Assembly: GCA_019677205.1 (NCBI GenBank)
Contig: JAAMXY010001628.1
Location: 4,354-18,274, forward strand
Source of the DNA: Pinguiococcus pyrenoidosus
Taxonomy: Eukaryota > Sar > Pinguiophyceae > Pinguiochrysidales > Pinguiochrysidaceae
Direction: 5' to 3'
Length of the DNA stretch: 13,921 bases
Shown here: piece by piece, positions 9,001 through 13,921 of the stretch
How positions within the stretch are numbered: position 1 is the first letter of the stretch
Layout of the letters: the number at the start of each line of letters is the position of its first letter
The notes under the pieces: generated by a model
Databases searched by the model: none
The model's input: only the letters and a program-made list of their open reading frames with translations
What the model was told of the DNA's origin: nothing
Translations under genes and position numbers: made by a program

Positions 9001-10499
9001 CTCGTTGCATGGAAGATCTGAAGCATCCTTTTGCCAAGCTTGGATGAAGCAGGGCCGGAGATTCCCCCTTCCTCCTCAGGAAGTGTCAATTGAATCGCGA
9101 AAAGATCTTGCCCTTGCACGTGGTCGTCTTGTGGCCTCAACCAGCTCTGCAAGCCCACTTGCGGCTCGCCGCTGCTCTTGGCTTCACAAACACGGCTCGG
9201 TGTCACCCCGCCAAGCTTGCCTTTGTTCATCCAAGCACAAAGACGGAACAAGCCGCGGCCATGGGCGCACGTGAAGTGGCTGTTGGAACTCAGCCGCTTC
9301 AGAAAGGACCTCGACCGCTTTGTGCCACGCGGAGATCTCTTTGCTTCGGTGCCGGCTTCGCCGCTCTGCTCTCCTTCAGACATCCCGGCATATTCACTGC
9401 TCCCGCCCGTCTTAAAGGCCCTGCTCGGATCCAAGAGTCCTGCTTTCAGCCTACGGCTCTGAAGCTTGCGGGGAATGCGCGTCTGTGCTGTTTTCAATGC
9501 CTCGACCACGCGTGAGGCTTCCGCGTCTTCGGACCCGGACTGCTCTCTGATGGCGTCCTGCATGACATCGCTCACGGCATGCTCCGGAAAGACACCTGAT
9601 TCTTCCATGGGACAGGCGTTCTCGTCAGGAAAATCCTTCCAGCTCTCAGCAACATGGTGCTGAAGCAGCAGGGAATCGGTAAGCAGGAGCCTCGTGTGTT
9701 GGTCCGTGGAGTCTGCAAGTGCGTCAGCCATCATCGTCATGGGCTCTCCTAAACCAAGCTCCTCCAAGTACATCTCAGCTCGCGCTTCATGAGAAATCGC
9801 AAGGCTTGCTGCAGGACTCGTGACCTGGACAGCAGGACTGCACCCTCTGGAAGAGTGGCCGTGGTCATCGTCATAGTGGGCGAGTTCACCGGGGACGCAG
9901 GGCGGACCGCGACGCTCTTGCCAAAGAACTTGCAGGTGGAGATCGCCGCCACCTGAGGTCTCGGCAGCGTTGCGCTCGGCTGGTGGAGAGTCTTCCCCGA
10001 AGGATATTCCTTCGAAGAAGTTGCCGTGTTCCTCGAACTCGTCGAGAAAGTCGGCGAGGCTGTCCCTGTCCAAAGGATCATCATGTAAAGATGCCAAAGG
10101 TAAAGATGCCAAAGGAAAAGATGCCAAGTGCACGTCGTTGCCGTGGAGTACTTGGCCGTGCATCAGGTGCTGCGGTCCCACTTGACGTCGCGCATGACAG
10201 CCCGTGGACAGTTCCACCGTCGGTGATGGCGCTTTCGTGGAGCCCATTTCATCATCCACCTCGCTCATCACTTCTTCTCCTTCTTGATCTTGGTCCGGAT
10301 CTTGGTCCGGGTCTTGGTCTTGCATCTCCGCCTTCCTACTCACTTCACAAGTCCGGTGCAAAGGCTCTTCGTCAGACAGACCCAACGAAGAAGTACCGGT
10401 GCTTGATGGCGAGCACGGCAGAGTTGGTTCCGCCAGCGGCGCGGCCTGCGCTCCGCTGATGCTCTCTGGGGGCTCTCCAGGCATCAACACCGTCTGCAT
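6038..10499 (-). CDS. Copy A: large paralogue with OTU-like cysteine peptidase-like domain and a unique C-terminal tail
   Basis: Seen: three exons on the minus strand, 10499-7255, 7186-6938 and 6857-6038, give 1437 residues. Introns of 67-68 bases (about 7187-7254) and 80 bases (6858-6937) are GT-AG, phase 2, and sit exactly where introns 2 and 3 of copy B sit. The start is set at the MQTVLMPG Met shared with copy B; the frame stays open upstream to 10910, so an extension of up to 137 residues cannot be excluded. Order: acidic low-complexity N-terminus with in-frame repeats (PLASL, DQDP); helical block at about residues 640-730 (EAGKLYKEKGFNVAL, then FGTILSEL); Gln/Glu-rich repeat; second block at about 925-1055; Cys1096 in CGWYSFGC and His1241 in LTYEGGTLMHLRP, the candidate catalytic pair. 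The last ~190 residues are unlike copy B: a basic stretch, then an acidic end (VDDIFELVEAVEAGED). The peptidase reading is inference, and the family is not recognised. Confidence 0.72.
7842..7914 (-). repeat. 18-base coding repeat, Gln/Glu-rich (copy A)
   Basis: Seen: about four imperfect 18-base units in frame in copy A, encoding a run of Asp-Thr-Gln-Gln-Glu-Gln type hexapeptides between conserved block 1 and conserved block 2. The matching stretch of copy B has no such array. It is probably a flexible linker. Confidence 0.8.
10086..10128 (-). repeat. 15-base coding repeat, PLASL units (copy A)
   Basis: Seen: three tandem copies of TAAAGATGCCAAAGG (plus strand), giving FPLASLPLASL on the minus strand in the N-terminal region of copy A. 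The copies differ by one or two bases. The repeat is absent from copy B. Confidence 0.85.
10288..10320 (-). repeat. 12-base coding repeat, DQDP units (copy A)
   Basis: Seen: about three copies of TCTTGGTCCGGA (plus strand), encoding Asp-Gln-Asp-Pro repeats in the acidic N-terminus of copy A. Unit lengths divisible by three keep the frame open. Confidence 0.8.
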
Positions 10500-10986
10500 G
10501 AACCGGGCAAGGGCAACGAAAGGGACGAGCGCTGTACTGCGCGCGTTGAGCGGACTTCTGAAGCTGCGTTGGGAAGAGGATATCTTCGTCCCCCGAACTC
10601 TCCGCGGCGAGAAGGCTTCCTGTGGCCATAGAGCGCAGCAATAAGCGTTGACCTCGCTAGACTTCATTGGACGGAAGACTTGGAACGAACGACCCCCGAA
10701 GTCCATTGCGGCGGTTCCGAAGCGCTCCGGAGACTCGTTGGTTCTGGCGAAGAACGAGGCAAGGTCACTGGGAGCGACCGACTCCTGGCCAAGTGGTGCA
10801 ACCCAGAGCCTACTGGTAGGCACCTCGCTACTCCGCAAGGCTCCTTTGATTCCTTTGTGGGACCGCCGCCACACCAAGGCGCAGCGCACTGATCTTCTCT
10901 TCACGGCCAACGGCGAGTTCGGCGTTTTGCGACTGCAGCGAGGCAGTGCTGTCGTTCGCCTCGTCTAGCTTCGCCCTCTCCTGGTC
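10500..10986. promoter_or_regulatory. Spacer between the FkbM gene and copy A (promoter and 5' UTR of copy A)
   Basis: About 490 bases between the stop of the FkbM gene (10989-10987) and the chosen start of copy A. The copy A frame happens to stay open to 10910, but the upstream part has no counterpart reading frame in copy B, so I treat it as non-coding. Bases 10779-10850 share ordered sequence words with 5034-5085 upstream of copy B. No TATA box or terminator is evident. Confidence 0.4.
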
Positions 10987-12598
10987 TCATCGCTCGCGAG
11001 CGCGACCTGGCGCGCTGAGGAGCCAAGTTGTGGAGCTGACCCGCGTGACCGGCGCGGTCCGTGGATCGTCCCCGAGGCAGTGGGAAGCGTTCCCGATCTG
11101 GCGCACGTCCATTGCGCGCTCGGAAGTCGTGTTCCAGCCCCAGATGATGTCGTGGCTGTAGTACTGGCCTGGAGAGGGCTTGTCAGTGGGATCCTCCAAA
11201 GGAGATCCAAGAAAGACTGCTTGAGATGGTCCCAACCTTGGTCAACCTGAACCCGCGTGTACGGATTCTCCCAGTCCTCAAGCCTTCGCGCCATGTCCGC
11301 CCGAGGAGCTCTTGGCAAGGCCAGCACGTCGATGGAAATAATGTCCAAGACTTGCGCACCGCCGTCGCTCTGGAAGTAGTTCTCCGCGAAGTTCTTGTGA
11401 AGCACCTGTGGTACGTAGGCATAGGCCATAGAGGGTGAAAAACAACACGCGTCGGTCCGAGGGCATCTGACGGATGGACTGCGGAGAAGGATGCCACCAA
11501 CCCAGTAGGAGTCGTAGCCGAAGCTCTCCAGCGTGGTCAGAATGTCTTTGCTTGCTGCGAGGCAGTTATTCTCGACAAACAGCACTGGCTTGCAGGACGC
11601 CAGCAGCTTGCGGGCTCCCCGCAGCGCCTGTGCTTCCATTCCTGTGCATTTGGTGGCTGAGGGTCCATCCCAAGCCTCTCGTCAAGACCCTCCAAACGCT
11701 CGTGGAGCTCACCTTCGATGTCGATCTTGATCACAGAAGGGCACATGGCCCTGTCCGGCACCTCCCAGTAATACAGATTGTCCAGCTTCTCAATGGTCAT
11801 GTACTCCTTGCTATGGTGAGGGACATGGTCCAGCTTCTCCCTCTGGATGGCGTCGAGAGGCTCTCCTGTCCCCAGTTGCGTCCGAAAAGCACCAACGTTG
11901 GTTCCACTCTACGGAAACGCATGTCAGGATCGTGTCAGACCTATGGAGAAGTCCGGGACGAACGCCGGCTGCAGACCACAGACACTCACGTTGTAGTCGA
12001 CTTTCACCTCTTCGAGGATCTCCGTCTGTTCTCCAATGCCATACTTGAGCGCGCGCACGTTGAACGCTTGGTTCAGGACCAGGTTGGCGTTGAGTATCTT
12101 GTACACGCGATCTTGAGGTTCGAACGACAGCACTACGCCAGTCTCTCCGACCATCTTGGAGAATCCAACTGAGTGGATTCCGATGTTCGCGCCGACATCG
12201 ATCACCTAAACAAGTGCTTGCTGAGGAAAGACACACACACACGTGTAGGCGAAGAGCTTTCAACGCACCAAATCCCCCTTCTGTACAAAGTTTTGAAGCA
12301 AAGTCTGCGTCTCCACTTCGAACTCGCCGATCCACAGCAAGTTTCTGCTGATGTAAGCGTCCAGAACGTCGCAGAGGAAGTGGCCCTGGAGCGTATCTTT
12401 CTGCAGATACAGGTTTCCGCCCAAAGGAATCGGGCGCGGACCCGCGCGGCGCATCCGAAGGTGCATCTTCTTTCCGGTCTGACTGTCGACGTATTCGTGC
12501 ACGAAAGCAAACTGGTTTTCCGAAGCGTCGGGGACATCTTCGGTCTGCGACAGCGCAGCGGACGTGAAGGACAGGAGAAGAAGGCCGCACAAGATCAT
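10987..12598 (-). CDS. Secreted or lumenal FkbM-family SAM-dependent methyltransferase
   Basis: Seen: five exons on the minus strand, 12598-12269, 12205-11990, 11908-11713, 11641-11237 and 11168-10987, give 442 residues; introns of 63, 81, 71 and 68 bases are GT-AG with phases 0, 0, 1, 1. The start at 12598 begins a typical signal peptide (MILCGLLLLSFTSAALS), which favours it over an upstream in-frame Met at 12724. Residues 108-140 hold the SAM-binding core: GDLVIDVGANIGIH (Asp113, Gly115, Asn117, Gly119), then the acidic strand end LSFEP (Glu139). VIKIDIEGMEAQALRGA (241 onward) is the second hallmark of the family, followed by KPVLFVENN. Family knowledge: FkbM enzymes are O-methyltransferases, many acting on sugars or small molecules; a glycan or secreted substrate is inference. 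Exon 5 has two N-glycosylation sequons (Asn395, Asn409), which suits a secretory-pathway protein. The last splice (donor CAAG|GTTGGG) is the least certain; without it another frame runs to 10965. Confidence 0.88.
12206..12268 (-). other. FkbM gene intron 1, containing an AC microsatellite
   Basis: Seen: 63-base intron, donor GATTTG|GTGCGT, acceptor TTGTTTAG|GTGATC, phase 0. It splits Leu110 from Val111 just before the GANIG motif. It carries an (AC)n run at 12231-12242 on the plus strand. Confidence 0.85.
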
Positions 12599-12962
12599 TT
12601 TTAAGCGCAGGGAAGGGCGCGAAATGCGTGAAAAAGGCGGGAAAGCCTTGGCGTTTGAAACCCGTGGATCTTTGTAGGGACAGAGTTCCTCCAATCCGAG
12701 GAAGTCTCGAAATGAAGATATCATATTTGATTATAATATAACCTAGAAAAATCACCAATTTCAGACGTTCGGCCAATGGTTTACGCAGTTTGCGGCTCTC
12801 TCAGCACACTTCCACGCCCTCGATTGGCTCTCGACTCACGTCAGAAACTGATCTTAAGCCCCCACTTTCGATATACTTAATTTTTCACTTTGGTGCGCTT
12901 CTCAAGTTCCCGCCTTTTTCCCGCCATTCCGGCCGTTCACCGCGTTCAAACACTGCGTAAAC
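12599..12962. promoter_or_regulatory. Divergent promoter between FkbM gene and TMEM128-like gene, with E2F/DP-like motifs
   Basis: A 364-base spacer between two start codons facing away from each other. Seen: GGCGCGAAA at 12616-12624 and GGCGGGAAA at 12636-12644 (reverse complements TTTCGCGCC and TTTCCCGCC), just upstream of the FkbM start, and TTCCCGCC at 12907-12914 and TTTTTCCCGCC at 12915-12925, just upstream of the TMEM128-like start. These fit the E2F/DP consensus TTTSSCGC. An AT-rich stretch near 12717-12743 lies between the pairs. Cell-cycle control is inference. Confidence 0.45.
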
Positions 12963-13762
12963 ATGTCCGAGCTACGCTCGCGCTACGCTGCCGAGCAGAC
13001 CGTGGCGAGCACTCGCACCGGCGAGGCAGATACTCTCCTGGCCGGAGAGACCCAAGATGCTCTCTCTGCGGCGGAGCGAAAGCGGTAAAAGCTGGACTAC
13101 GGAAGATCTTCTGGCGTTTTCGGCGTCTTTTGTGTTACATACGGCATATTTGGCTTCTCTACAGGAGAGAATCAGTGCGGATATGGTCGGTGCGCGTGCA
13201 GTCGCTGTTCTGGGTCCTTCTCATGGGTGTCGCGGTCGTGCACACCAACTTTGTATACGTGTTGTTGGAGGACAGAAGCGTCAATCGGCTGTTTCTGAAC
13301 ATCGGAGTGGTCGGCGCCACCGTCAACTGCGCCATGTTCGTGTATCTCATGTATGTAGAGCCGCTTCTCACCAAGCAGAGGCCACTGCTGGACCCGACCA
13401 GCCCCAAGATGCTGCTCAGCACGATTCTGTCCCTGGGGAGTTTCTTCTGGTGCGTTTTGAGGTTGTTTTCTTTTTGCTTGTTTGTTTGTTTGGGTTTGTT
13501 GGTTTCTTTTCTATCGAGCGCTGCGCTTTTTGCTTCTTTTCGTTCGGTAAGAGGCTCTGCAGTGGGCTTCAAAAGTTACTGACCTCTTCCCTTTGCTCCT
13601 TGATGTGCTCGTGGTTGTTCTTCTCTTGCCAACAGCTTCTGCAAAGGATTGTGGCCGGTGTATGGGCTTCTGACGCCGTTTATTCTGGCCGTTGTGCTTA
13701 TGGGACTGTTCATGGGATCGAACTTGGTGCCGTTTCTCTTCGATTTCTATGCTGACAAGTGA
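12963..13762 (+). CDS. TMEM128-like four-helix membrane protein
   Basis: Seen: three exons, 12963-13084, 13165-13449 and 13636-13762, give 177 residues, close to the roughly 165 of animal TMEM128. Introns are 80 and 186 bases, GT-AG, both phase 2 (donors GCG|GTAAAA and CTG|GTGCGT; acceptors CTCTACAG and CCAACAG). The start ATG has A at -3 and opens a 40-residue hydrophilic N-terminus (MSELRSRYAAEQ). Four hydrophobic segments follow: about 54-75, 83-105, 123-138 and 145-171. The end of helix 3 into helix 4 (CFCKGLWPVYGLLTPFILA) matches the layout of the TMEM128 signature, where a conserved Trp precedes an FxTP-type turn and the last helix. TMEM128 is a small multi-pass protein of internal membranes with no settled function. 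The gene diverges from the FkbM gene across a short shared promoter. The frames at 12890-13582 and 13057-13755 each contain only one of the real exons. Confidence 0.85.
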
Positions 13763-13921
13763 AGCTGCCGAGGCAAAAAGCGAGCAAATCAACCTTGGTC
13801 TTCCTTTGTTTCTTGTTTCGTTCATCTTCTGATTTTCCTTCTTCTACTTTCTATGGTCCTCTCGGACGGAGAGAAAGAGAGAGAGAGAGAGAACGAGAGA
13901 GAAAAAGAGGGGGGGGGGGGG
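13763..13921. repeat. 3' flank with GA microsatellite and terminal poly-G
   Basis: Bases 13763-13865 follow the stop codon and are pyrimidine-rich, without a recognisable gene. Bases 13866-13908 are an imperfect (GA)n tract. Bases 13909-13921 are 13 consecutive G, reaching the window end. The poly-G at the very edge looks like a sequencing or assembly limit rather than biology. Confidence 0.8.

Noticed and set aside
11195-11236. Disabling frameshift making the FkbM gene a pseudogene
   Set aside because: A normal-length GT-AG intron resolves the frame change without any damage.
11811-12776. 321-codon minus-strand reading frame over the FkbM gene
   Set aside because: It reads through introns and is out of frame with the GANIG-containing exon; the spliced model gives the full methyltransferase signature.
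13057-13755. 232-codon plus-strand frame as the coding sequence at the right end
   Set aside because: It reads exon 2 of the TMEM128-like gene in the wrong frame; the hydrophobic helices are all in the spliced frame.
13909-13921. Poly-G as a functional element
   Set aside because: A 13-base homopolymer exactly at the sequence end is more likely a contig-edge artefact.

Overview
This window looks like nuclear DNA from a single-celled eukaryote. The genes are cut by short GT-AG introns of 63-186 bases, and the reading frames rejoin in phase across them. A TMEM128-family membrane protein is present, and simple-sequence repeats are scattered through the window. An alveolate (for example a chromerid) or another microbial alga fits the gene style, but that is an inference. 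No bacterial operon, tRNA, rRNA or CRISPR was seen.

Layout. Three genes lie head to tail on the minus strand, and a fourth diverges from them on the plus strand. (1) Bases 1-4791, minus: copy B of a large unrecognised protein family, at least 1528 residues, running off the left edge inside a leucine-rich-repeat array. (2) Bases 4792-6037: spacer holding the upstream flank of copy B, a 15-base G/T-rich minisatellite and possible but unproven 3' exons of the next gene. (3) Bases 6038-10499, minus: copy A of the same family, about 1437 residues. (4) Bases 10987-12598, minus: a five-exon FkbM-family methyltransferase with a signal peptide, about 442 residues. (5) Bases 12599-12962: a shared divergent promoter carrying four E2F/DP-like motifs. 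(6) Bases 12963-13762, plus: a three-exon, 177-residue TMEM128-like protein, followed by GA repeats and a poly-G run at the window end.

The most interesting part is the A/B pair. The two proteins match from a conserved start through two helical core blocks to a short cysteine/histidine-containing domain that I read, cautiously, as a papain-fold (OTU-like) cysteine peptidase. Immediately after the histidine motif they stop matching: B continues through an acidic linker into 29-residue RI/NLRC3-type leucine-rich repeats, while A has an unrelated basic-then-acidic tail. B also has a 71-base intron that is exactly absent from A. So this is an old tandem duplication with later intron gain or loss and replacement of the C-terminal module. 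The family was not recognised beyond these parts, and no function is proven.
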